In this document: positions 18,289-26,824 of the stretch, piece after piece
How the letters are laid out: every line of letters starts with the position of its first letter
How positions within the stretch are numbered: the stretch's first letter is position 1
From: Lachnoclostridium phytofermentans ISDg
Lineage (GTDB): Bacteria; Bacillota; Clostridia; Lachnospirales; Lachnospiraceae
Direction of reading: 5' to 3'
NCBI RefSeq assembly: GCF_000018685.1
Contig: NC_010001.1
Span: 1,938,001-2,002,000 of the forward strand
Length of the DNA: 64,000 nucleotides
Notes under the pieces: generated by a model
Told to the model about the DNA's origin: nothing
Seen by the model: only the letters and a program-made list of their open reading frames with translations
Databases searched by the model: none
Program-made: the position numbers and the translations under genes

Positions 18289-18330
18289 GAGTACCGAAAG
18301 AGGAGTCAACCATCTTTCGGTACTTTTTAT
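18289..18330 (+). terminator. rho-independent terminator
   Basis: AGTACCGAAAGA pairs perfectly with TCTTTCGGTACT, 11-base loop, then TTTT. It ends the SEC-C transcript beyond the 3' repeats. Confidence 0.85.
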
Positions 18331-18775
18331 ATTATGAAGATTTAGCAAAGTTTAATATAAAGTTAAAAATAATGGTTAAAAATAATTATTGCTAACCAAG
18401 ATATTTTATCATATTAGCTTTTAATTTTCTACCTTATTTTGTAATATTTTAGTTTCTATATGGAAATATTATATCTTTTGGTATAAGTTTACTTGTGAAG
18501 CAAATAACGTTGTCTATTCTTAGTTGCTGTTGTCTACGGATGGGGTTTTATTTGAGATACATTTATGGTGATTAAATATCGTCCGTGCACGATACAAAAT
18601 AGATTACATAGTATATTATGAATAAAATTTAGACTGTATAGATTTGTGCATATTCTAAGATGCGCAAGAATGCATAGTTCTGGAGATAAGAGTGGAAAAT
18701 AATCACTAAGCAGTTTGTGTTTACGATTAACACGAACTAAAAATGCGCAAAGTCTGTGCAGAAATGAGGTTAACT
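18331..18775. other. intergenic region with two dyads
   Basis: No gene of useful length is seen. TATCGT and ACGATA form a perfect dyad around CCGTGC (about 18575-18592). TGCATATTCT and AGAATGCA form another (about 18647-18677), about 100 bases before the next ATG. Either could be an operator for the downstream NTPase gene. Confidence 0.35.
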
Positions 18776-19882
18776 ATGATAGGAAAACTAAAACATTATT
18801 TTGCCTGTGGAAATACTGCGAGAGGCTTTCAAAACTTTTTTGAATCAAACTTAGCAGATTTAAAAAAGGTTTATATATTAAAGGGTGGCCCTGGAACAGG
18901 AAAATCTACCTTGATGAAACGAATTGGAACTCAATATTTAAAAGAAGGATATGATATTGAATATATTCATTGTTCCTCGGATCCAGATTCTCTTGATGGA
19001 ATGATCGTTCGTTCTCTTTCTTTTGGAATTGTAGATGGAACGGCTCCACATGTAATAGAGCCAACGGTTCCAGGTGCTGTGGAGGAGTATGTGAATTTAG
19101 GAGTTGCTTGGGATACTCAACTTTTAAAAAGAGCAACTCGTAATATTAAGGATATAAAGGAACAGATTACAGAGTGCTATAATAATGCATATGAGAGATT
19201 CCATAAAGCTTTAGAGATTCACGATGAATGGGAGAAGATTTATATTCAAAATATGGATTTTGGAAAAGCAGAAGAAATGGGTGATTACTTATTAGAACAA
19301 ATATTTTCTTCTGTGGAATCCAAGGAGAAGGGTAAAATCTATCATCGATTTTTGGGCGGTTCTACCCCTTATGGAGCAATGGATTATGTGGAAAATTTGA
19401 CGGAAGGGTTAAATACCAGATATTTTATTAAGGGTCGTCCAGGCTCAGGGAAATCTACAATGTTAAAAAAGCTTCTAAAAAAAGCAGAGGAATTAGGACT
19501 TACCACGGAAGTTTATCACTGTGGATTTGACCCAGATAGTTTAGATATGCTCATTTTCCCGGAACTTAGCCTGTGTATTTTTGATAGTACAGCGCCTCAT
19601 GAGTACTTTCCAGCGGATGATCATGACATCATTATTGACATGTATGAAGATTGCATTAAGCCAGAGACAGATGAAAACAATGCGGAGGCGTTGGAAGATA
19701 TTAAGAAAAGATATAAAGCGATGATAGATGAGGGAATATATTATTTGGCGAAAGCAAAAGCTTTGCATGATGAGTTAGAGCAATATTATGTTCGTGCAAC
19801 CGACTATGAGGTAGTAGATGCCATTGTAGGAGATTTAATTGAAAATATAGAAGATCATATAGAGGAAGAAAACAACAAGTAA
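18776..19882 (+). CDS. tandem P-loop NTPase (PRK06851-type), unknown function
   Basis: About 368 residues made of two similar halves. Each starts with a Walker A motif (GGPGTGKST near residue 32 and GRPGSGKST near 222), followed by a near-identical set: HCSSDPDSLDGMI and HCGFDPDSLDMLI, then FGIVDGTAPHV and LCIFDSTAPHE. This matches a family of clostridial and bacillar proteins annotated only as ATPases. The duplicated HC..DPDSLD motif suggests a paired nucleotide and substrate site. The start at 18776 has GAGG 6-7 bases upstream; ATGs at 18764 and 18743 are alternatives. Confidence 0.75.
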   Translation: MIGKLKHYFACGNTARGFQNFFESNLADLKKVYILKGGPGTGKSTLMKRIGTQYLKEGYDIEYIHCSSDPDSLDGMIVRSLSFGIVDGTAPHVIEPTVPGAVEEYVNLGVAWDTQLLKRATRNIKDIKEQITECYNNAYERFHKALEIHDEWEKIYIQNMDFGKAEEMGDYLLEQIFSSVESKEKGKIYHRFLGGSTPYGAMDYVENLTEGLNTRYFIKGRPGSGKSTMLKKLLKKAEELGLTTEVYHCGFDPDSLDMLIFPELSLCIFDSTAPHEYFPADDHDIIIDMYEDCIKPETDENNAEALEDIKKRYKAMIDEGIYYLAKAKALHDELEQYYVRATDYEVVDAIVGDLIENIEDHIEEENNK

Positions 19883-19950
19883 AAGTAGGCTTCTTGAATT
19901 TTTATTTGTTAAAAAGCACGTATTGCAATCTTTTTCTTGCATGAATCATA
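19874..19950 (+). repeat. hairpin-family element(s) overlapping the stop of the NTPase gene
   Basis: CAAGTAAAAGTAGGCTTCTT, close to the word at 36.31 kb, includes the gene's TAA. A second arm, AAAAAGCACG to CTTTTTCTTGCATGAATCAT, follows. The copies are degenerate. Confidence 0.4.
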
Positions 19951-19964
19951 GGCTACGCAATTAT

Positions 19965-20002
19965 GGAACCGCCCTATAAAAATGATAGGGGCGGTTCTTA
20001 AT
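19965..20002 (+). terminator. rho-independent terminator
   Basis: GGAACCGCCCTAT pairs with ATAGGGGCGGTTC around a short A-rich loop, followed by TTAATT. It is a strong stem. Confidence 0.7.
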
Positions 20003-20076
20003 TAGCTGTAGCCATATTTTTGTTGAATTATCATTAAAAGTTATTTATGATAATGATAGAGAAGGGGTGTGGTAAT

Positions 20077-21417
20077 TTGAAAACAGTGATTGGTGCGAAA
20101 ATTAGAATGGAGCGCCTTAAATTAAATTATTCGCAAGAAGGATTATGTAAGGGGATCTGTACTGTTTCTTATCTATCAAAGATAGAACAAGGACAAGTTG
20201 AAGCAGGAGAGAATATAATTCAGTTACTATTTCAGAAGCTTCATATTAACTTTCATATGGACGAAGAGTTTGTAAAAGAAGCTAGTCAATTGATTGATAA
20301 TCTTTATGATGAGCTTTACTCTTTTGAAGACATGACACTATTATTAAAGGAGTTGAATGAGAGAAAAGAGGAGTATTTAAATAGCCCATATTTACTTGAT
20401 ACTCTATTATTTCTCGAGTCGGACTCACAACAACAAGGAGAAGAATTAAATCCCTACGCTTCGTGTATGGAACAAAGACAATACGAAATTTACCTTTATA
20501 TACAGTGTTTACAAGGGATTGATAAGTCTCAGGAATTATTGCACCTTAATCCAAATGCATACTATACGACGCATTTAGGGATCATGCGGTGCCAAAGAGG
20601 TCAATTTGTAGAGGCACTAGAATTATTAATAAGAGGTTGTGAATTATGCGCAAAAGAAGGTTATGTGAAAGGAATGTTACATGCACAGACCTTCTTAGGC
20701 AATAGCTATTCAGGATTAAATAATAATGAATTAATGTTTCGTAGTTATAAAGTAGCTGCCCGTATCGCAAAATCACTGAAAGAAGTGAAAATTATTAGTG
20801 AAATAAATTACAATATTGGTTCGTCTTTGTTAGAGTGGAATCAGGTGCAGCAAGCAAAAGATTACCTAGAGAAGTGTACTTATAGAAGTGTTTTGTTTTA
20901 TCAGAAATATGCGATTTGTCTTGAAAAATTAGGAGATTACGAGCAAGCGAAGAAGACATTACAAGAAGGTTTTCTGAAGCTTCAACAAGCAATAGAGGAG
21001 TCAATAGAGGAGTCAAAAGAGGAGTCAAAGGAGGAGTCAAAAGAGGAATCAAAAGTGGAATTAAAAGAGGAATCAAAAGGGGAATTAAAAGAAGAATTAA
21101 TAGAGGAATCAAATAAAGAATCAAATAAGGAATTAAAAGAGGAATTAAAAGAGGAAGCGGATGCAGAATCAATAGAGAAAGCAAAAGAGGTATTGCAAGC
21201 TTGGCTGAAGATGTATGAAGTAGTGGATTATCGGTTAACTCACAAAGATTATATCAATGAAGCGGAGTATGAAGAAAAATTATATGACTGTATGACATAC
21301 TTAAAAGGGTTGTTACCAATTGGTTATGTAAAGTTTCATATTCCATATTATATTGAAGTGTTAGAAAAGAAACGCAGGTATAAGGATATTTATAGGATTT
21401 TAAAAGAATTTTCCTAA
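20077..21417 (+). CDS. XRE-family regulator with TPR repeats and an acidic ESK-repeat insert
   Basis: About 446 residues. The N-terminal helix-turn-helix (IGAKIRMERLKLNYSQEGLCKGICTVSYLSKIEQG read across 5-40) is followed by tetratricopeptide-like helices. This is the layout of Rgg/PlcR/PrgX-type peptide-responsive regulators, though no peptide gene is seen. A low-complexity insert of about 60 residues (near 305-365), built from EESKEESK-type units, interrupts the TPR region and is encoded by direct DNA repeats. The TTG at 20077 is chosen because GAAGGGGTG lies 8 bases upstream; ATGs at 20047 and 20053 lack a binding site. Targets are unknown. Confidence 0.75.
   Translation: MKTVIGAKIRMERLKLNYSQEGLCKGICTVSYLSKIEQGQVEAGENIIQLLFQKLHINFHMDEEFVKEASQLIDNLYDELYSFEDMTLLLKELNERKEEYLNSPYLLDTLLFLESDSQQQGEELNPYASCMEQRQYEIYLYIQCLQGIDKSQELLHLNPNAYYTTHLGIMRCQRGQFVEALELLIRGCELCAKEGYVKGMLHAQTFLGNSYSGLNNNELMFRSYKVAARIAKSLKEVKIISEINYNIGSSLLEWNQVQQAKDYLEKCTYRSVLFYQKYAICLEKLGDYEQAKKTLQEGFLKLQQAIEESIEESKEESKEESKEESKVELKEESKGELKEELIEESNKESNKELKEELKEEADAESIEKAKEVLQAWLKMYEVVDYRLTHKDYINEAEYEEKLYDCMTYLKGLLPIGYVKFHIPYYIEVLEKKRRYKDIYRILKEFS
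20991..21175 (+). repeat. in-frame tandem repeats coding for E-S-K/E-L-K units
   Basis: Units of 12-15 bases related to GAGGAGTCAAAA and GAGGAATTAAAA are repeated more than ten times in frame, giving an acidic segment inside the TPR regulator. Length probably varies by slippage between strains. Confidence 0.8.
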
Positions 21418-21438
21418 AATATAATAAAATATATGATT

Positions 21439-21485
21439 AAGACGGTTGCATGAGTAGTAATTTTCTCAAATATACCGTCTTTTAC
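21439..21485 (+). terminator. probable rho-independent terminator
   Basis: AAGACGGT pairs with ACCGTCTT followed by TT, with a large loop of about 27 bases. Confidence 0.5.
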
Positions 21486-21582
21486 TTATTTAAAATATTC
21501 GGTATACTTACATTAGCGTGATTATGAAAAAATATAGTCCTAACTAGAATTTACACCCAAAGTTAGCGGGCTATGGAAAGGC

Positions 21583-22827
21583 ATGGTTATTAATTTGAAT
21601 ACTAAAAAATCTACCTTATGGACTCCTAATTTTACAATTATTACATTAGGAACCATCATCAGTGCAATTGGAGGAGTGGCAGTTAATTTTTCCTTTTCCT
21701 TTGTCGTTTTAGACAATACTCAAAGTACATTATTAGCAGGAATATTTCTTGCAATATCAATGATACCAGGTACTCTTCTCCCGATTTTAATATCTCCTTA
21801 TCTAGACCATTTTAAAAGAAAACCAATTATTGTTGGAATTGATGCATTTAATGGAATTTTATATTTGGCTTTTGGCGTTTATTTGATGGTTAATAAATAT
21901 AATTTTCTTAGCTTTACGTTATTTTCTTTAGTGACAGGGTCTACTGGAACAATTTATCAATTGGCTTATACAAGCTTCTATCCAAACCTAATTCCTGAAG
22001 GGTATGCACAGAAGGGATATACAGTTTCCAGTATGATTTATCCTACTGTTATGATAGTTATGAATCCAGTTGCAAGTTTACTATACAAAAATTTTGGTAT
22101 GGGTTGGGTTTGCATGATAGAAGGTGTTTTATTATTATGTGCTTCCCTAATGGAGACTCAGATAAAAGTAAAAGAAATGGTTTCTCATAAAGGTCATTTT
22201 TCTTTAAAAGAATACTGTAAGGATTTATCGGAGGGAATCCGTTATCTAAAAAAAGAAAAGGGTTTACAAAGAATTTATTCGTATATGCCAATTACTCAAG
22301 GAATCAGTCAAGGTAGCGGTAACTTGATTAAGGCATATTTTATGACGACGCCAGGTCTTGGGATAACTCTGTATTCCATTTTTACGATTGCAGAATTTAT
22401 TGGAAGAACGATAGGAGGCATTATTCACTATCGAGTAGAGATCAAAGCGCAGAAGAGGTTTCGCTTTGCATTTCTTGTCTATCAGATGTATAGCTTTATG
22501 GATATGATTTTATTATGGATTGGTTATCCATTTATGCTATTGAATCGTTCGATCTGCGGATTTCTTGGAATTAATAGTGCTACATTACGTGAAAGCAGTG
22601 TTCAAAATTACATACCAGATGATAAGAGAGCGAAACTTAATGCAGTATTTCAAGCTACATTCTCACTTTCAGGAATGCTTTTTAGTGTTATTATCGGTGG
22701 ATTAGGAGAGATTGTGAGCTACCGAATGGCGATTGTTATTATGTCGCTCATCAATATGTCGCTATGTTATTTCATTATGTATCGTGGTAGAGAAAAGGTA
22801 AAAGAAATATATAATCATATTTATTAA
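21583..22827 (+). CDS. major facilitator superfamily transporter
   Basis: 414 residues with about twelve hydrophobic segments and the MFS loop-2 region LISPYLDHFKRKPIIVG between segments 2 and 3. It most resembles efflux-type MFS proteins of Firmicutes; the substrate cannot be told. The ATG at 21583 has GGAAAGG only one base away. A TTG at 21595 would have better spacing, so the first four residues are uncertain. It is a single gene between terminators. Confidence 0.85.
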   Translation: MVINLNTKKSTLWTPNFTIITLGTIISAIGGVAVNFSFSFVVLDNTQSTLLAGIFLAISMIPGTLLPILISPYLDHFKRKPIIVGIDAFNGILYLAFGVYLMVNKYNFLSFTLFSLVTGSTGTIYQLAYTSFYPNLIPEGYAQKGYTVSSMIYPTVMIVMNPVASLLYKNFGMGWVCMIEGVLLLCASLMETQIKVKEMVSHKGHFSLKEYCKDLSEGIRYLKKEKGLQRIYSYMPITQGISQGSGNLIKAYFMTTPGLGITLYSIFTIAEFIGRTIGGIIHYRVEIKAQKRFRFAFLVYQMYSFMDMILLWIGYPFMLLNRSICGFLGINSATLRESSVQNYIPDDKRAKLNAVFQATFSLSGMLFSVIIGGLGEIVSYRMAIVIMSLINMSLCYFIMYRGREKVKEIYNHIY

Positions 22828-22941
22828 GTTAATTTGTAAAATAAGAAAGTTGAAATATAAATAATAGAGTTGGGATATCAAAAAAAGTTTCCAAATAACT
22901 CTCGGATAAGTCTACACATTTATCTATAAGAAATTTATTTT

Positions 22942-22988
22942 ATTTATGACAGAAAAAGTTTGTGAAAAGCGAACTTTTTCTTGTTTTT
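22942..22988 (+). repeat. hairpin-family element
   Basis: TTTATGACAGAAAAAGTTTG, then a 7-base loop, then CGAACTTTTTCTTGTTTTT. The stem AGAAAAAGTTTG/CGAACTTTTTCT is almost perfect and ends in a T-run, so it may also work as the terminator of the MFS gene. Confidence 0.65.
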
Positions 22989-23087
22989 GAGATTACTTTT
23001 AAAAACTATATAATACATAATGTTTCTAGATTTGCTTATACTTCTATAATAGAATTGATTGATTTTTTTATAGTATGAGGAGGCAAA

Positions 23088-24812
23088 ATGAAAAGAAAGA
23101 AATGTTCTTGTACAGAAATTGCAGCATTTTTAACGATTACAACAGTGACTGCTCTTTGTACAAAAAAATGTTTTAATAAAAATCGAAAAAACACTATGAA
23201 ACGGTATTTTGATCTTAAAGATACGTTAGATACGGATCGAGATGTTTATTTTGTTGGAGGCGGTTTGGGGTCTTTAGCAGCTGCAGCGTATCTGATTAGA
23301 GATTGTAGGATGAGTGGCAATCGTATTCATGTTATAGAAGCCCTTCCTATACTTGGAGGAAGTAATGACGGAGCAGGAGATGACCATTCCGGCTTTATTT
23401 GTCGAGGTGGTCGTATGTTAAATGAAGAAACTTACGAGAACTTCTGGGAGCTATTTCAAAGTATACCGTCGATTGAAATGCCAGGAAGAAGTGTAACAGA
23501 AGAGATATTAAATTTCGATCATTTACACCCAACCCATGCTCAGGCAAGATTAATTAATAAAGATGGAAAAATTTTAGATGTTCATAGTATGGGATTTAAT
23601 ACAAAAGATCGACTCCTATTAGGAAAACTAATGCTTATGCCAGAAGCAAAGCTTGATGATATGACGATTGAAGAATGGTTTAAGAACAGCAAGCACTTTT
23701 TTACTACAAATTTCTGGTACATGTGGCAAACAACATTTGCATTTCAAAGGTGGTCAAGCTTGTTAGAATTCAAGCGATATATGGAACGAATGATTTTTGA
23801 ATTCTCTAGAATTGAAACGTTAGAAGGTGTTACAAGAACTAGGTTTAATCAATATGAATCTGTCATTTTACCACTAAAGACCTATCTAGAAAAACATGGT
23901 GTAGATTTTAGTATGAATGCGGCTGTTGAGGATATTGATTTTGCAGAAGGAGAAAAGATAACAGCAACTAAAATTCATACTCGTAGAGATGGAATAAAGG
24001 AAGCGATTACTTTAAAATCGACAGACCTCTGTATTATGACCAATGGTTGCATGTCAGATAATTCAACTAATGGTGGGCTTCATACACCAGCAAAGGTAGA
24101 TTTTTCTGCTGCACTATCTGGGAAACTTTGGGCTCGTGTCGCTAGTAAAAAGCCTGGACTTGGTAATCCAGAACCTTTCTTTGACCATCCATATGAGACA
24201 AATTGGGAGAGCTTTACGGTAACATTAAAAGGAAATATCCTTTTAAGAAAAATAGAGCAGTTCTCCGGAAATATACCTGGTAGTGGTGCTCTTATGACGC
24301 TTAAAGATTCCAGTTGGTTAATGAGTATCGTAGTTGCTGCACAGCCACATTTTAAAAACCAACCAATGGATACTACAATCTTTTGGGGCTATGGCTTGTA
24401 TACTGACCACATTGGCGATTATGTAAAGAAGCCTATGAGAGAATGTACTGGAGAAGAAATCTTAATCGAGTTGCTGCATCATCTTCATTTTGAAAAGGAT
24501 GAACAACGTATTCTTAAGGATGTTATTAATGTGATACCTAGCATGATGCCATATATAGATGCTCAGTTCCAACCAAGAAAAATGAAGGACAGACCTTATG
24601 TAGTACCAAAGAACTCCACTAACTTCGCTATGATAAGCCAGTTTGTTGAGATTCCAGAGGACATGGTCTTTACGGAAGAGTATTCTGTTCGTGCAGCACG
24701 CATTGCAGTCTATACCTTAATGAAATACAAAGAAAAGAAAATTTGTCCAGTTACACCATATAAAAAACAACCTAAGGTATTGTTAAAAGCGATAAAAACT
24801 GCATATCGTTAG
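23088..24812 (+). CDS. ohyA: oleate hydratase (MCRA family, FAD-dependent) with N-terminal hydrophobic anchor
   Basis: 574 residues. The FAD-binding motif VGGGLGSLAAAAYLIRD lies near 55-71. The conserved ILGGSNDGAGD and CRGGRMLNEETYEN segments, the latter with the family's catalytic Glu, and the MWQTTFAFQRWSS region all match the MCRA/oleate hydratase family. The enzyme adds water to the cis-9 double bond of unsaturated fatty acids and is thought to detoxify them. Unusually, the first 45 residues are an extension with a short hydrophobic stretch (EIAAFLTITTVTALC, about 10-24) flanked by Lys and Cys residues, suggesting membrane attachment. The start is supported by ATGAGGAGGC upstream. Confidence 0.9.
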   Translation: MKRKKCSCTEIAAFLTITTVTALCTKKCFNKNRKNTMKRYFDLKDTLDTDRDVYFVGGGLGSLAAAAYLIRDCRMSGNRIHVIEALPILGGSNDGAGDDHSGFICRGGRMLNEETYENFWELFQSIPSIEMPGRSVTEEILNFDHLHPTHAQARLINKDGKILDVHSMGFNTKDRLLLGKLMLMPEAKLDDMTIEEWFKNSKHFFTTNFWYMWQTTFAFQRWSSLLEFKRYMERMIFEFSRIETLEGVTRTRFNQYESVILPLKTYLEKHGVDFSMNAAVEDIDFAEGEKITATKIHTRRDGIKEAITLKSTDLCIMTNGCMSDNSTNGGLHTPAKVDFSAALSGKLWARVASKKPGLGNPEPFFDHPYETNWESFTVTLKGNILLRKIEQFSGNIPGSGALMTLKDSSWLMSIVVAAQPHFKNQPMDTTIFWGYGLYTDHIGDYVKKPMRECTGEEILIELLHHLHFEKDEQRILKDVINVIPSMMPYIDAQFQPRKMKDRPYVVPKNSTNFAMISQFVEIPEDMVFTEEYSVRAARIAVYTLMKYKEKKICPVTPYKKQPKVLLKAIKTAYR

Positions 24813-24816
24813 TTAT

Positions 24817-24895
24817 GAAATAAATTATAAGATAGATGCGAAATAAATTATAAGATAGATGCGAAATAAATTATAAGATAGATGCGAAATAAATC
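24817..24895 (+). repeat. 23-bp tandem repeat after the oleate hydratase stop codon
   Basis: GAAATAAATTATAAGATAGATGC... is present three times perfectly (24817, 24840, 24863), with a partial fourth copy at 24886. It starts six bases after the TAG. Confidence 0.95.
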
Positions 24896-25011
24896 TTAAA
24901 AATAATGTTTATGATATCATAAAATAAAATAGAATTATTTCATGAAAAGTGATGTGAGTGAATTCGTAAAATGAGTATGGATAATTTCATAAAACAGATA
25001 TAAATTAAGCA

Positions 25012-25046
25012 AGAAAAAGTTCCCTAATTTTCTTTGTCATGAATCA
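25012..25046 (-). repeat. hairpin-family element, inverted copy
   Basis: Read on the minus strand it is ATTCATGACAAAGAAAATTA, then GGGAACTTTTTCTTGC, the same order of words as the elements at 7.1 and 26.5 kb on the plus strand. Together with the plus-strand copy at 26.53 kb it brackets the MATE gene as an inverted pair. Confidence 0.6.
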
Positions 25047-25099
25047 AAAAAGCAGATGGCATGAGTTGTTAATATACAATTCATGCCATCTGCTTTTTT
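25045..25099. terminator. bidirectional terminator between oleate hydratase and MATE genes
   Basis: AAAAAAGCAGATGGCATGA pairs perfectly with TCATGCCATCTGCTTTTTT around a 17-base loop, with T-runs on both strands. It serves the converging transcripts. Confidence 0.9.
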
Positions 25100-25130
25100 A
25101 TGAAAAATATCTGATTTATGATAACTTCAA

Positions 25131-26513
25131 CTATGAATTAATCTCTTGTATATTCGCATTTTTACAACGAGCATTCAAATGTTTGTTAAATACTTTAAGA
25201 AATACAGTTGTTGTTACAATAGCACAAATCGTATCACTTAGCGGCTCTGCATAGAATGCGCTTTTTGCTGTAAATAATGAGGTTAATAATAGCATGTATA
25301 CTACATACGAGCTTTTACGGAATAAGGATAAGGCTAGAGCAGTTTTTGTACGTCCCAAAGCTGTTAGACCATCGATCAGTGCATATTGAAAAGAAAGAGG
25401 GATGACACCAAGTGTAAATGCTTTAATACCCCAAACAGATAGATGAGTTAAGGAAGTATCCGTGGTAAAGATTCTTACAAAGTACTGCGGAACACTACGG
25501 GAAACTAGAAACATAAATGAAGTAAATGCAAGGCATAACATCAATATGATACGTTCTGCTTGTTTGATACGATCAGCACGTGCAGCTCCGTAATTATAAG
25601 AGATAATAGCTTGTGTTCCACCAGTTATTCCAACCAAAGGGCCTGTGATTAATAACATATAACTTTGTACAATAGTAGCGGCTGATATTAATAAATCACC
25701 TTCGCTAGGACCACCGGAATACTGTAATACAGCATTCATAATAATGATAATAATACTATCCGATGCTAATATAAGAAATGGTGATAAACCAATGGAAATT
25801 ATCTTCTTCATGATTGCTTTGGAGTATCCACCAAAGGTTATGCGTATAGGTACTTGCTTACGGAATAGAAAAATTAATGCAAATAGACAAGAAAACATCT
25901 GCGCAATGACAGTAGCAATCGCAGCCCCAGCAACCCCCATATGAAATCCGAAGACGAAGACGGAATCCAGTATAATATTGCTAATAGCGCCGATTATAAC
26001 GGTTGTCATACTAACCATCGAGTAACCCTGACATGTGATAAAATAATTCAGGCCAATACTTAGTAAAGCAAAAAAGGTTCCAGCGGTATAGATTGTCATA
26101 TAAGTATTAGCATAAGGGAATGTTACATCACTTGCTCCGAATTGATAGAGAAGGAAATCTTTAGAAAGTAAAAAAATCAGAGTTAAAGTTCCAGAGAGAA
26201 TAAGTAACATTAAGAAACTATTCGCTAATATTTGCTCAGCTTCCTTCTTTTTTTGTTCTCCCATTTTCATAGCCATCAAAATGGACCCACCTAATCCAAC
26301 CAAAGTACCAAAGGAGGAGAGTAAGGTTACGATTGGACCACATACCCCAACACCTGCTAATGCTATGTCGCCGATTTCAGGGATATTTCCAATATACATT
26401 CGGTCAACAATACTATAGAGCACATTAACTAACTGGGCAATCATCGTAGGGATTGCAAGCCTAAAAACCAATGAGGAAATATTATCTTTCCCCAAATCAT
26501 TTGTCTTTTTCAT
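25131..26513 (-). CDS. MATE-family efflux transporter
   Basis: About 460 residues with twelve hydrophobic segments in two MatE repeats (IAQLVNVLYSIVDRMYIGNI near the start; TGGTQAIISYNYGA in the second half). It probably exports cationic drugs or metabolites using a Na+ or H+ gradient. The start at 26513 is chosen because AAGGAAG lies about 10 bases upstream. The longer frame to 26537 would begin inside a dispersed hairpin element and has no binding site. It is transcribed alone and divergently from the next gene. Confidence 0.9.
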   Translation of the reverse strand: MKKTNDLGKDNISSLVFRLAIPTMIAQLVNVLYSIVDRMYIGNIPEIGDIALAGVGVCGPIVTLLSSFGTLVGLGGSILMAMKMGEQKKKEAEQILANSFLMLLILSGTLTLIFLLSKDFLLYQFGASDVTFPYANTYMTIYTAGTFFALLSIGLNYFITCQGYSMVSMTTVIIGAISNIILDSVFVFGFHMGVAGAAIATVIAQMFSCLFALIFLFRKQVPIRITFGGYSKAIMKKIISIGLSPFLILASDSIIIIIMNAVLQYSGGPSEGDLLISAATIVQSYMLLITGPLVGITGGTQAIISYNYGAARADRIKQAERIILMLCLAFTSFMFLVSRSVPQYFVRIFTTDTSLTHLSVWGIKAFTLGVIPLSFQYALIDGLTALGRTKTALALSLFRKSSYVVYMLLLTSLFTAKSAFYAEPLSDTICAIVTTTVFLKVFNKHLNARCKNANIQEINS

Positions 26514-26530
26514 AGATAAGATTCTTCCTT

Positions 26531-26575
26531 TATTCATGACAAGGAAAAGTTCGCGAATCGTACTTTTTCTTGTTT
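26531..26575 (+). repeat. hairpin-family element, near-consensus copy
   Basis: ATTCATGACAAGGAAAAGT, loop TCGCGAATCGT, then ACTTTTTCTTG. It lies just upstream of the MATE gene and contains the ATG that would otherwise give that gene an 8-residue extension. Confidence 0.7.
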
Positions 26576-26824
26576 GTATGTTATAGATGCAATTACAAAG
26601 GTTTTTTAATCACACCAAAGTAATATAGTAGCATAAAATAGTAGATTATCAAGTAAAAAATAGAAAATTCTCTTAGGTAAATAATAACTTTATGAAATAT
26701 TATAAAAATATTAAAAAATTTGTTATAAAATCTATAAGTAATATAACCTTTCCTCTCATATCTAATGCTTAGATATTTTTCGTAAACATATAGTATAAAA
26801 AAGATTGATATTTTGGAGGAATCC
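26576..26824. other. AT-rich divergent intergenic region
   Basis: It separates the divergent MATE and hypothetical genes. It is very AT-rich, with many possible -10 words and no single convincing promoter. No RNA gene or reading frame with a ribosome binding site was seen. Confidence 0.3.

Noticed and set aside
18575..18592. Possible phage or integrase attachment site (TATCGT/ACGATA dyad)
   Set aside because: No integrase, no matching second copy in the window; kept only as a possible operator.
20795..21184. Minus-strand frame rich in Leu-Ile-Pro repeats
   Set aside because: It is the antisense of the E-S-K repeats in the TPR regulator; the pattern comes from the direct repeats and it lacks a ribosome binding site.
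24817..24895. Possible CRISPR array
   Set aside because: The 23-bp units are directly adjacent with no spacers, so this is a simple tandem repeat.
26514..26537. Eight-residue N-terminal extension of the MATE protein
   Set aside because: It starts inside a dispersed hairpin element without a ribosome binding site.
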